Assembly (NCBI RefSeq): GCF_037975245.1
Contig: NC_092569.1
Coordinates: forward strand, 15,452,501-15,480,000
Length of the DNA stretch: 27,500 bases
Source of the DNA: Apostichopus japonicus
Taxonomy: Eukaryota; Echinodermata; Holothuroidea; Aspidochirotida; Stichopodidae
Direction: 5' to 3'
Position 1 is the first letter of the stretch. Every line of letters begins with the position of its first letter. The notes beneath the pieces were generated by a model that was not told the DNA's origin, did no database searches, and saw only the letters and a program-made list of their open reading frames with translations. Shown here piece after piece: positions 1-10,165 of the stretch. A program made the translations under genes and the position numbers.

Positions 1-136
1 TGTCTGAAGATCGCTATAACGCGTGAAACTCCGAGTAACAACTACTAGTGTTCCACTAGTCTCATCTAGTATCAACATATATTACGCTCTGTCCAATGGA
101 CATAGAGCACTCTGCGCCAAGATAGACGCCAACCTA

Positions 137-187
<51 letters not shown>

Positions 188-288
188 GTACATATATATA
201 AAGCCAATCATTTTGTTTTAAATTCATTAATGGCCATTCCCCGTACTATACATAATGTGATAGAAATAAACTTGTAAAATAGGGTCAC
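1..288. other. Intron 4 of gene A (start only), with an AT microsatellite
   Basis: No coding potential is visible. The stretch holds a (TA)n microsatellite with a short (CT) leader near 139-199, which explains the apparent IYIYIY ORF on the plus strand. Confidence 0.6.
139..199. repeat. (CT)/(TA) microsatellite
   Basis: A short CT run passes directly into about 20 TA units, interrupted by GTACA near 189. Confidence 0.9.
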
Positions 289-605
289 TTATGGATTACC
301 GTCCATCCTCCTCCGTCAGTCATGTTACAATAAACTGGAAATGGTGATCCAGGCCAGTTAGTTGGTTTAATAATGTAGGTACCATTTTCACTTCTGCCAG
401 CATTATATGCATCTTGACAATTGGTGTGCCGTGTACATGTCTTTCCATCACCATGGTAACCAACCACGCAATAACATCGGCGAACATCGTCTCTTTCCTC
501 ACACGTTGCATTAGAGCTACAAAAGTATTCGTCATCCCAAGTGACGTTGCCATGGATACAGTGAGCCCTGCTCGTACAGTTATCGTTGACATAGAACCCA
601 CCCGA
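289..605 (-). CDS. Gene A exon 4: end of Cys-rich module, EGF-like domain and start of fibrinogen C-terminal domain (partial gene)
   Basis: The exon starts after a very strong acceptor (TTCGCTTCCATCCTTTCTCAG|TCG) in phase 0, the phase in which exon 3 ends. Residues 1-30 complete the Cys-rich region (GGFYVNDNC, then HC). Residues about 29-57 are an EGF-like domain (CSSNATC, CYC, GYHGDGKTC). From about residue 70 comes the N-terminal part of a fibrinogen-related domain (NCQDAYNAG, NGTYIIKPTNWPGSPFPVYC, MTDGGGWTV), the usual conserved block ahead of the WTV(I/F)QRR segment. The end is either donor ATAA|GTGACC (exon end 289) or GGACG|GTAATC (exon end 300); neither matches the consensus well. The remaining fibrinogen exons are beyond the left edge. 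Family knowledge: such proteins are secreted lectins that bind sugars or acetylated groups, often in innate immunity. That role is inferred here. Confidence 0.85.
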
Positions 606-3004
606 CTGAGAAAGGATGGAAGCGAAAACGACACAGTTCAATTATTAACTCTAAATTATCAAACGCACGTAGTGGTCTTTAAGTATCTTTCATTTCTGGG
701 AAGGGGGAGGGTGGGGGTGATGTAGGGATGTAGGGGGAGGGTGATGAGGGTCATGGGAGGGATGGGAGCATAAAATATATCCGTCGACTTATCACTATGG
801 AGGCATATGGTGTTTACTAGCAATTATTTCTTTTAATTTTTCCAGACAGTCGACTGGGGGAAAATAATTTTCAACTGTTTAGATTGCACACGTGTTTGTG
901 TGTATATGAACTGCTCACTGTTCGTTTTTCATATTCTGTCCGTAGGGGAACGGGTAGGAGGAGTGGGGCAGCTGAGCTCCTTAATACCCTCCCCCAAACG
1001 TATACACGTGGTTGCCCCCTGGTAAGTAATTGCCACTATTCTCATGTCAACAATTTTCTTGATTTAAAATAATTAGCGCAATTTGAGTAAAGGTAATCTT
1101 GGTTAATGGGTCATGTAAAGGTAATTTTATATGGGCCTACTCTTGCTGCAACAAATTCTACGTCCCTCTCTAGGTTGATTAAATTTGATCTGTCTTTATG
1201 GTTGGTTAACCACTCAACGGACATGTCAACTAATCGATATGAACAACTCCCTTACATAGGACAGAACCACGTATATACATCTAAGTGGGTTTAGCCCCCT
1301 TCCAGATAGGCAGCATATTACAAACAAGAAATCATTGCGTTCAGTAAAAACTGGGTAAACAATTAAAATGTATGTATAACTTTAGTACAACTTTAACAGT
1401 TGAAGCTTCTTTAAAGGTGTTTACACAGTACTATCATTTTGCATTACGGCGCCATGACTTTTATCAAATCACCCCAGCCCCAACACCTTCCTAGGACGAC
1501 ATAACATCTTACCCACCCCCCCCCCACCATAACAAACATGGTGGTTGCGTCCCTGCCTCCATCACATGCCAGCATAGGCGTAGGAGCCCAATTTGATTTG
1601 GGGGGGGGGGCTGTAACGACTTGCCCGAAAATTATAACCACAATTTTTCGCGCAACATGTTAATGTGCATATCATACAGGTTTGCATCGGTTAATATATC
1701 ACATGCCAATTACATACAAATCATTTGCCGTGTTATTACCCTTCAAAATTGGTTAGAATCTTTGGGGAATTCGATACAATAATCATGATAACAATAATAT
1801 TAGTTTAACCATTAAAAAACACATTGCAATTTATTTTTCTTTCAGTAGGTGCCCGAAAAATTCTCATCATATTGCCCGAATTTTCACAAAAATATTTTGT
1901 TTGGGTGACTGCATCCCCTTCCCAGCCCCCTCCCACCCCCCCCCCCCGTCTCCTTCACCTATTCATGCCAGTCACTTTTGGTTCATAACAGTCTCTATAT
2001 TATACTAGTGTCATATAATATATTTAAATTATTAATAATTAATTAAAATTCGTGAGTAGAAATAATAATGAAAGTATCAAAACTTGATAATGCTTATTGC
2101 TATCTTTTGTTCGATAAAAAGTAAATGTCACCTCTCTCAATTCATAACGGTATCGATAACATTTTAAAATCAGGCCTAGAATTTTGAGAATTTCGTTAGT
2201 ATAGCAAGACCACAAATGAACTTATTATAGCTTAACGTTCAACTATATGGTCAACAGTTAGTTATTTTCGAATCAAACATGTGCCAGTAAACCATAACGT
2301 AATTTATCCTGTAGATATTTCAGCATATATAGTACCCAATGTTTTTTAGACGACTCGTTTTCCGTTTTTTTTTTAATAGAGGTTAGTCTAGAGCACAAAA
2401 TCTTTTTTTGAACTAATGAAAACAAATGAAAACAGAATGGGAGGCATTATCCTGATGCTTAAAGGTGCATGCAATTCCTACATGTTATATAGTTGCACAA
2501 TTTTTTACCTACAGCAAATGTTTTTTTTTTTCTTTTCGTTTAATTTTCTTTTTTTTAATTTATCATCTTGAGCTTGGGTTGGAGTTCAAACTTTTCTGTA
2601 TAGTGAATCTGATGTAATCAATATCCTCAAATGGCTGTATATAAGTCATGTGTTCTTAAATCAACCCATAGTTTGAAGAAAATTTCAATGAAGGTCTAAA
2701 GTCTATTAGAAATTGGTCTGTGTGTGAATCTATGGCACCATACCTGTTTGCATTCATGATCACTTTTGGTATAAAAAACACCTCAACTTCATAAAGGGTT
2801 TCGAAAACGATAAATAAAGAAATTTAATGCAAATTTCATCAAGATGTTTAAAATATGTTCTTTTCTTGAATAAGTCTAAAATACATTTTGCCTCGGGATT
2901 ATTCTTTTTTAAAGTCATCTCTCCTATTCATTCATTTGTTCTGTTTTTGAACCTCAATGAAGAACAACACGATGTCATTCATAAATTAATTACTTAAAAC
3001 TCAC
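606..3004 (-). other. Intron 3 of gene A
   Basis: About 2.4 kb between the exon 3 donor and the exon 4 acceptor. It contains a G-rich stretch on the plus strand (about 695-770, several GGG/GGGG runs), a MITE at 1573-1963, further C-rich runs near 1510-1526, and otherwise AT-rich sequence with no gene that I can support. Confidence 0.6.
1573..1963 (+). mobile_element. hAT-like MITE, family 1 (391 bp), perfect 8-bp target duplication
   Basis: The element starts CATAGGCGTAGGAG and ends CTCCTTCACCTATT, an imperfect inverted repeat, and is flanked by the same 8 bases on both sides: CATGCCAG at 1565-1572 and 1964-1971. It contains a run of G about 30 bases from the left end and a run of C near the right end. 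A second copy in opposite orientation lies at 12359-12783 and shares the left 20 bases (GGCGTAGGAGCCCAATTTGA) and an internal GTAGGTGCCCGAA block. No ORF for a transposase is present. The 8-bp duplication and the CA-starting ends fit the hAT superfamily. Confidence 0.8.
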
Positions 3005-3447
3005 CGAAATGATGGTGTCTGCAGTTGTAAGATTACATACACATTTCTCAAGCATCGCACAGCCAAGTCGACTTCCATTGTAACATTTCACCATCCCGTC
3101 ATCGCAGACAGGAATAGTGGTATTATGAAACTCGTCATTGTAAGACGAGATGTTGTTAATTGAACTGGTGTCGATTGGGGAGGAGTCGGTGTCAACTGAA
3201 GAAGAGATGTCAGTTGATGTGGGTATGATGGCACCTGAAGTGGAGGTGGTCTCGATTAGGGAGGATGTGGTGTCGCTTGTTGAGGAGTCGGTGTCATCTG
3301 AAGAAGAGATGTCAGTTGATGTGGGTATGATGGCACCTGAAGTGGAGGTGGTCTCGATTAGGGAGGATGTGGTGTCAGTTGAAGTGGAGATGGTGTCAGT
3401 TGAAGTGGAGAATGTGTCGCTTGGGGAGGAGTCGGTGTCATGCCTGT
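3005..3447 (-). CDS. Gene A exon 3: mucin-like Ser/Thr repeat stalk followed by a Cys-rich module
   Basis: On the minus strand this 443-base exon lies between acceptor AATAATCATACAG|AC (phase 1, matching exon 2) and a near-perfect donor TTTCG|GTGAGT (phase 0). It has no Met, so ORF tools miss it. The first ~110 codons are almost all Ser, Thr, Asp, Ile and Pro (for example TSSLIETTSTSGAIIPTSTD), a composition expected of an O-glycosylated extended stalk. They contain a 34-residue unit repeated twice almost exactly (102-bp repeats at 3181-3282 and 3283-3384) plus degenerate shorter copies. The last ~35 codons are Cys-rich (VCDDGMVKCYNGSRLGC, then EKCVCN) and continue into the next exon as a TIL/EGF-like Cys pattern. 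The stalk would hold the fibrinogen head away from its anchor or partner. The repeat makes length variation between alleles likely. Confidence 0.75.
3181..3384 (-). repeat. Two 102-bp coding tandem repeats inside the Ser/Thr stalk
   Basis: Two head-to-tail copies of 102 bp (34 codons) differ at only a few bases, and a partial third copy begins at 3427 after a 42-bp insertion of related short repeats. Being a multiple of three, unequal exchange would change stalk length without shifting frame. The near-identity suggests recent expansion. Confidence 0.85.
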
Positions 3448-5924
3448 CTGTATGATTATTGAGTGGATGAAAAACAAAAGTGATATTGTTACTGCAAACC
3501 CTTTATAATCGTGGATAATGCCAAGTTTTTCTTTAACTTTTTCTTCTTCTTTTAAACAATGGTATTTGTATAGGTTTACCGAGAGCAACCACCTGGTTGG
3601 TTTTACAGTTATACTAAGGACAAATTATCACGTGATCCAAAAGCCTAACGTGAGATGATAAGAATAGTATCTTTGCCATGTGAATGTTAGGTTTAAGTGT
3701 AACACGTTTATGGTTAGATCACTCACATGAAAACTATTAATAGTTTGAAGCACCAATGAAACAATGTTCCGTGTCATCTTTAACATACCAAGAACTACGA
3801 TTATTAAAACAATATCCATGAAACATGAAAGAACTACACCGGGGTCCATGCAATATTTTGCACATTATTTTACGTTTTCTCACTCTACACGGAAGAGTAT
3901 TGCACACCCCCTTACATGAAGTAAAGAAAAAAACCCATCAGTTTAATCTAAGTCTTACGAATGGATCTTGGTAATAAATTATAAATACCCTAAATGGTTG
4001 ATTAACTAGAAAGTTTAACGCACAATGTACTGCTTGAGACCATCATTATATTTGTAAGGATTTATGATATACCATACTTTTAATTCAGGGACGTTGCTAT
4101 GGAAATTTTCAGCAGCTTAATACGGAAAGGGTTTTCAGTTCTTTATACCTTAAATATGCTATACCGGGTAATTAGTAAGCTAAGGTGCTAAATCGAACTC
4201 CAATTGGCCGTATCCCGACAATTGTATACGTTAGTTTTTAGTATTTTTCAAATCTATTTATGTTTTGTACAAGGAGTTAGAAACAAAACAAGATTTCGGT
4301 TATTTGTATAAGTTCGAATTTCTTCAAATCTTGTACTAATGTAAGCCTAAAATTAGATATATTAGAAATAGTCTATATTATTATTATTGTTAACAACTCA
4401 GAAATCAGAATGATCCTGTCAAGAGTGCGATCAGCTTCAATTATATTTTCAGAGATTTTCCAGTGATTGAAAGTTCAAGCCAATTATGCTGTAGCTATAT
4501 GTCCCTGATTGCATTTGCTTACTTCATGACTAACAGTACAATGCTTTGTATATTATAAGATCGTTTAACACAATCGATTTAACAAACAAAGACACATCAA
4601 TATGTTTTTTTTTTAAACAAATATCCCTTTGCAAAAAAAAACAACAACGTACACTCGTTAATCGAAGAGGCTGAACGACATAGATTAGGTAGTAATTTTT
4701 AATATCAAGTCGGCTTATCATAATCCAGGCATTTATCCGAGATTTCTAGGAACGTGTTGTTTAGTTATCTTGCCCACGACGATAGCCCTATAGGTTGGGG
4801 GGGGGGGACTGGTGCCATGTGTTACAGGAATATTTGAAAATTAAAAGCTATTTGCCTTTTTTCTAGAGGTGTAGTTTACATAGTTTTGTTTTATTGGCCA
4901 AAGCATTTGGGGTGGGGGCGGTGGGGGTCGTGGTTGGGGCCGAATCATCATGTAAAATATTTTAGAGTAGACATATTTAAGTGGAATATTAGATGAGATA
5001 TTATATTAATTGTAATTTTTCTTTGGCTACAGTACCCGCCTTCTGTATGGGAGCCTGATACGCTTCATTACCAGTACACTTAGTGGTGTTTGTCTTTTTT
5101 GTTGAATTGTGATGTTAATTGTGATGCAATGAAAAAAAAGAATAAAAGAAAGACGTATCTTACAGGAAGCAGAAATTTAATGTGAGGTATCATACAGAAA
5201 AATGCATTGGGATCTCTCTTTGTTTTGTTTTTTGTCCAAACTAACAGTAACATATATTTGGTCAAGTGCCTGCATGGTAACAATACCAAGACAACAATAT
5301 AAAGAAAAGACAATACAAAAAAAAAAAAAAAAAAAACAATGGGAAATACTTTTCTTGATACCCTACGTTTTGCGTGGATTTTTACACTGTTTCATGGATA
5401 AATAAGTAGCGTATTTGATATAACTCCCATATGTACGATGTTGATATAATTGTTGAAAAGAACGGCTGTTTGGAAGTCTAATTAAAACAAAATTCGTCAA
5501 ATTCACACTCTGCATTGAGGAGAAGTATGTACGGTATCATGATGTGTGTATTTTTGAAGGCGTATTACAGACATGTCTTAACTTTAAATGCAGTACACAA
5601 TCGAAACAGAAATAAGAAATTATTTAGCTGCAGTTAATATTTCGTTTTCTTTTTTCCTTTTGTTTTGTTTGAGATGTCACAATCAACTCTATTTTCCTCC
5701 TAAAAATCTTGGTCTAAGATAGAAACCTTTGATTATTATTTATTATTTATGATTTCTCTATATACAGTTGTGTACTGACCTATGTGTTTTATATGATGAA
5801 CGTCTGCTTAAAGTATATACCCTATACACAGAGCGTACATCATGTATTACATTACTTGAACACGACTGTCATTCATTTCTATTTGAACATAAGTAGTCTA
5901 TTTCAAATCGTTCCTTTGCCTTAC
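3448..5924 (-). other. Intron 2 of gene A
   Basis: About 2.5 kb, AT-rich. Poly-G stretches at 4797-4807 and around 4910-4940 look like remnants of the poly-G MITEs found elsewhere, but I see no termini or target duplication. Poly-A near 5318-5336. No exon is supported. Confidence 0.5.
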
Positions 5925-5996
5925 CTGCAGGAGAAATCGACGGGCTTTTAGGTGTGCATTTAAAGGACCCCATAACTTGACCATCTACAACTCTTC
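5925..5996 (-). CDS. Gene A exon 2: short linker exon
   Basis: A 72-base exon on the minus strand between an acceptor (TTATTTATCCAG|GA) and a strong donor (CTGCAG|GTAAGG). Only one of the three frames is open. It reads RVVDGQVMGSFKCTP then KSPSISPA and is bounded by phase-1 introns on both sides, so it joins exon 1 (ending in one base, G) and the next exon without a frame change. The peptide has a single Cys and a Ser/Pro-rich end leading into the Ser/Thr stalk. No known domain is recognised; it is probably the mature N-terminus after signal cleavage. Its identity as an exon rests on two good splice sites, an open frame and matching phases, not on homology. Confidence 0.65.
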
Positions 5997-7054
5997 CTGG
6001 ATAAATAAGAAGAATGGAAACTATTATTGCCTATAGTTTGAAACTGGTTATATTTAAATAGAAATCTAAAGCAGCATGAAATATATATGGTACGTTCAAA
6101 TAAAAAAAAATATCAGGAGCGACGGTCGAGGGTTCCATTTGGGAGCGCGGGGGGGGGGGGGGGGGGTGAGGAGGGGAGAGGGGGACAGACTCCGAGAGAC
6201 AGTGTTTGAATGTTGTTGTTTTTTTGTTTTTTTTTTCAAATATGGAAAGCACTTAGTTTCTTAAGTTTGCTCCAACAGGACACTTTTTGATAACAATTTT
6301 TTTAAGTTTTGCTCACAACAGGACACACATCAGGTTTAGAGAATTAGCCAGTTCATATGAGGCCTTTGCCTTGATCCGACAAGGTAAGAATATTAAAGGT
6401 TTCCACATACTTATTGCATGTGTCAGGAACGGATTGGCATATACCGGCTAGGGACCGATGCGCCGCTGCGGTCGGACGCGCAAATTTCCCGTTGATTTCG
6501 AAAGGTGGTTGTTCCGTCCGAGATATAAGTAATTAGTAAGATACATTGACGGAATGTTCGTTAACAACAAGAGATGTGTACAAGCATACAAACAAATATA
6601 AACAAGCTGTTAAGCTATTTTGCATCTTTATTTTGGCTCCATGCAACAAAACCTTTCCATCAGCGTCTAGTCCATCATTAATCTATGATCCGAGCCTGCG
6701 CGAAATGCGCTACTTTGCCGGTACTAACTGAACCCTAGGTCCCCCCCCCCCTCTTCCTCCTCCGGTCTGCGTAATTATATTTGTACATTTAAAAGTAATA
6801 TAATTTATCGAGAAACCACGCAAATCGTATGGTAGAAATGTTACCGTTAAGGAACAGTATATGTTTAAGCCCATATATCGTATACTGTGTTAGGTAACGT
6901 TAAAGTACAAATACAGCTATACTTACTCTAAAGTAGCTGATTATGTTTGTTTTACATGCTGGGATGTACCATGAACAATCTATGAACGATATTGAAGGCC
7001 TTTATAATAATAACTATTAGTATAATTAAGTAAAGTAATATGTTATAGGCTTAC
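5997..7054 (-). other. Intron 1 of gene A
   Basis: About 1.1 kb. It includes a long poly-G run (about 6150-6167) followed by purine-rich sequence, and a locally GC-rich segment at about 6425-6500 with a C-run at 6740-6750. These again resemble fragments of poly-G repeats without clear ends. Confidence 0.5.
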
Positions 7055-7124
7055 CTCTGTAGCAACTGACTCCAAGGAGAATAAATAACAAATATTTGAC
7101 GTTCATGGAAGTGCACAGTTCCAT
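7055..7124 (-). CDS. Gene A exon 1: start codon and signal peptide of a secreted fibrinogen-related protein
   Basis: Read on the minus strand, an ATG at 7124-7122 with a good start context (G at -3, G at +4) opens 23 codons: MELCTSMNVKYLLFILLGVS then CYR, followed by one extra base. The leucine/isoleucine-rich core (YLLFILLGV) after a basic residue and before small residues is a typical secretory signal peptide. The exon ends in a strong donor, AGAG|GTAAGC, in phase 1, which matches the phase of the acceptor at 5996. This is the start of the gene whose later exons encode the stalk, EGF-like and fibrinogen modules. An ATATATT stretch about 120 bases upstream (7243-7250) could be a TATA-like element, but it is weak evidence. 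The exon is too short for simple ORF scans, and the start choice rests on the signal peptide plus the splice phase. Confidence 0.75.
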
Positions 7125-7650
7125 TTCTCCTTCTTTGATTTGAGAAAAACGCTAAATCCAAAAACTCAATTTGTCATAGAAGCAATAAGCCTTGCGGAGA
7201 TAAGATTGTAAGTACGCCAAAGCCCTTTCAGGATTCCAAGCCAATATATCTGTCTAACCATGGAGCACAAAATGCAGATAGGCCTACATCGGCTGCAATT
7301 CAAGAGTCCACCAATCGCTAGTCATAATGAGTTTTAAAACAATTACTGCTTACCGATCATGCGCATTGGCGACCTTACAGTGAGCATAAGGGCTGCAAAA
7401 GTTGTCAACATATAAGTATACACAGTTTCATTGAATATTCAGTAGGAAACAAAACATCCAGGCTTTTGATATCCATTTTTTTAATTGATAACGTGTACGA
7501 AGGTTTGAAGTATGGATAGCACCAATTAGACTGTAAATACACTGCAGATGTGTCAAGTGAAGTTTGCGTGAAATTTGTTAAGAGAAAGAAAATCTGGTCT
7601 TCTTGATAAAACTTGATTACTCGTAATAAGTCTATATGCAAAATATATGT
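7125..7650. other. Upstream region of gene A
   Basis: This is the expected 5' UTR and promoter zone for the minus-strand gene A. Apart from the ATATATT at 7243-7250 no core promoter element is convincing. Confidence 0.35.
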
Positions 7651-7850
7651 TTCATTCAAATATCAGACAGGATTAAGGCATGCATGGTCGGTGCACTATA
7701 GTGGTGTTGAGTTCAATGAACTCATATCCAAATCACATACTACAAAACTTGTTTCATTCAAATATCAGACTGGGGATGATGGTCGGTGCACTGGTAGTGC
7801 TGAGTTCAATGAAGTCAGAGCAAATCACATACAATCTAAGATTATTTCAT
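7651..7850. repeat. Two copies of a ~102-bp tandem repeat
   Basis: TTCATTCAAATATCAGAC recurs at 7651 and 7753. After it, both copies share GGTCGGTGCACT, GAGTTCAATGAA and CAAATCACATAC in the same order. Traces of a third, more diverged copy (CACATACAATCT) continue to about 7930. No coding function is seen. Confidence 0.8.
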
Positions 7851-8059
7851 GTTCTTGGATAGTTGTTGTTGAATAATAAGGAAACGTGGGGTCAGTCGGA
7901 TTATTTCATTCTCATACACATACAATCTCCGGATTATGACTTTGTAAATGCCATCGCCGACGGTTCACATCGTGGAAACATTAATACGTTTCAAATGTTT
8001 CAAATGTTGGAAGCGAAAACTGAGACAAAAGGGTGTTTGGATTGAATATACTGGAAACT

Positions 8060-8097
8060 AATTCGTCATTCAGTTTTTCGTGGCACGATATATATAT

Positions 8098-8184
<87 letters not shown>

Positions 8185-8211
8185 GTGCCACGAAAAACTG
8201 AATGACGAATT
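8060..8211. repeat. Inverted repeat with a (TA)n core
   Basis: Two perfect 28-base arms (8060-8087 and 8184-8211; one contains GTCATTCAGTTTTTCGTGGC) flank nearly 100 bases of TA repeat. Because TA repeats are self-complementary, the whole 152 bases can fold as one hairpin. Weaker complementarity (TGGAA near 8052 and TTCCA near 8215) extends outward. It may be a foldback-type MITE whose loop has become a microsatellite. This explains the long IYIYIY ORFs on both strands. Confidence 0.85.
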
Positions 8212-8220
8212 CGATTCCAT

Positions 8221-9490
8221 ATCTCTTCATGCATACTTCGTATTAAAACGCGAGTAGCGCCATCCACAAGTTTGGCTCGCCAATAATTGCACGATCTTTC
8301 TATGTAGAGAACTTGTTACTGTTCTGCAGCGTATCGTTCACCAGCCCGCCACCCCCCCCCCCACCCCCTCTGTTCATACGCGTAACAGAGGAGCGGGAAC
8401 AACCAAAATGGGACGTATGTTTGCAAGTATCCTTTAGCGTGTACACAGAATATGTATTGGTAACTAATAGCTCTTGTAATAATTTACTTCAATTTACTAA
8501 AAGGCTTTTGAAGACACAGAAAGACATTAAAAAACACTCGAAGACACTAAAAGACATTAGAAGACACGAAAAGACGTGTTTAGAAGGCACTCATTCCTCA
8601 TTTAAAATTAATCACATACAGTCTCCCCTCTACACTAGTTTGAATTCAACCAATCAGTCAATAGCTAATATGTTTATTTATGAGCCGTTGCTTAAAGTAG
8701 ATTCATGTACAGCAATCCGAAAAAGTTGGGTCGTGATCAAGGTGACATACTCCTATTAGAGTCTATATCAATCCGCCCGGATGTTCTCCTATCTCAGGAA
8801 AAAGTGCCAAAATGTAGTAGGAAAACATCTTTTTCTGATACGTTATAAATCAGGATCTAGTTTCTTGTGGCTTGCATGTTGAAGAGCAATAGATCATGAA
8901 TGTAAATACATGTGGTGCAAAAATTGGGTCAATTGAGGCAACTTTATACCCGTTTAGGCCTCCCATGCAGGAGCAGCGTATGAGTATTGTTTACTACTAA
9001 GTGGAGAGGTTTGTTACAAGTGACGAAAACGTCAGGCTCGGACAGCAAAGAAACTGCTTGGTCATGATACGGAAAAGTGATGTTGCCATAAAAGGCCAAC
9101 TTGTCAGCTATCAAGCTAGTGAGAACTTCTATCTAGACTTAGAGACCACATTACTTTTGTGATTTAGTGTGTAAGTCAATGGGGCCTTTAATGGGCGTAT
9201 GCTACCTGTAGTACATATTGGTGTACTGGGCTGCTTCCGACGCAGGCAAAATGAAAATTATTTACCTCATTATTCAAAGACGTTCATAGAACTTAAATAT
9301 TCATATTATGGGCGGGGTTTACTGCGACCCTAACGGAAAATATCTTCGAGAAAACAACGTTCAAAGTTGTAATTTTTTTACTTTTATGCCACCAATTGAA
9401 GTTAGATTTGAATAGATAAGCTAGTTATGTATGTCGTTATGGCATCATGGGGTCATTGAGGTTGAGAAAATCATAGTAAAGGACGCAAAG
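8221..9490. other. Intergenic stretch with no supported gene
   Basis: Includes a C-rich run near 8350-8370, a short AAGACA-type repeat at about 8505-8575, and otherwise unremarkable sequence. ORFs here show no recognisable domain. Confidence 0.45.
8505..8575. repeat. Degenerate GAAGACAC / AAGACATTA short tandem repeat
   Basis: About seven copies of a roughly 10-11-base unit containing AAGACA (GAAGACACAG, AAGACATTAA, GAAGACACTA, AAGACATTAG, GAAGACACGA). It is the reverse complement of the TGTCTTC unit that dominates 9500-9960. Confidence 0.75.
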
Positions 9491-9499
9491 AGCTTCCTT

Positions 9500-9960
9500 T
9501 GCTTGCTGATGTCTTCAGAAGTCGTCTGGTCTTCTGGTGTATTCGTGTGTCTTCTTGTGTTTTCTTTAGTTTATTTGTGTCTCCTGATGTCTTCTGAGAT
9601 CCTCTCAGCAGCTTCTGGTGTCTTCTTCAGTCTTATCATGTCCACTGAGGTCTCCTGTGGCTGTTTTAGGGTTTTTTGGGGTCTTGTAAGGTATTATAGT
9701 GTCTTGTCAGTGGTGTTAACTGTCTTCGAATGTCTTTTGAAGACCTTTGAGAGTCCTCTAATGTCTTCTAGGGCCTTCATAGGTCTTGTAAGGTCAACTA
9801 ACGTCTCCTAGTGTATACTGGACTCTTCTGACCTCTTTGGAGGTTTTCTCGGTTCTGCTGGTGTCCTCTCAAGTTGTTTTGTTCTGGTTTGTTCTAAGGT
9901 TCTTCGGAGATCTTCTAAGGGTCTTTTGGTGTCTCCTGAAGTATAAGTCTGAAGTCTACC
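9500..9960. repeat. Degenerate GTCTTCTGGTGT tandem repeat
   Basis: About 460 bases are built from diverged copies of a ~10-12-base unit (TGATGTCTTC, GGTCTTCTGGTGT, GTGTCTTCTTGTG, GATGTCTTCTGAG). The apparent ORF across it, rich in Leu, Val, Phe and Ser, is a by-product of this composition. Confidence 0.75.
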
Positions 9961-10019
9961 ATAATATATTATGCGCGTTTGTGTTTACATCGTTATTATA
10001 TAAAAATATTCAGTTTTTG

Positions 10020-10165
10020 TGATTTTTTTCAACTTCAGATTCGTGATTTTATGATTTTATGATTACATTTTATGATTTTTAAGATTAAGATTTTGGAGTT
10101 TTGATTTTAAGATTTAGATTTTATGATAAGCATTTTATGAATTAGATTTTAAGATTTTATGATTA
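10020..10165. repeat. Degenerate GATTTTAT tandem repeat
   Basis: Many head-to-tail variants of GATTTTA(T/A), such as GATTTTATGATTTTATGATT and AGATTTAGATTTTATGATAA, run for about 145 bases. Confidence 0.85.

Noticed and set aside
3150-3455. Plus-strand ORF rich in Val, Glu and Ser (repeated VSIREDVVS type)
   Set aside because: It is the antisense shadow of the Ser/Thr stalk exon on the minus strand, which has proper splice sites and phase agreement.
3628-3849. Minus-strand ORF with a hydrophobic stretch (IVLIIVVLGML) that resembles a signal or membrane segment
   Set aside because: No domain follows, splice sites are weak, and gene A already has a phase-consistent signal exon. It lies in intron 2.
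7981-8267. ORFs with long IYIYIY runs
   Set aside because: Translation of the (TA)n core of the hairpin; the same holds for ORFs at 23-277 and 17329-17535.
9431-9811. 126-codon plus-strand ORF
   Set aside because: Lies in a degenerate GTCTTCTG tandem repeat; composition explains the open frame.
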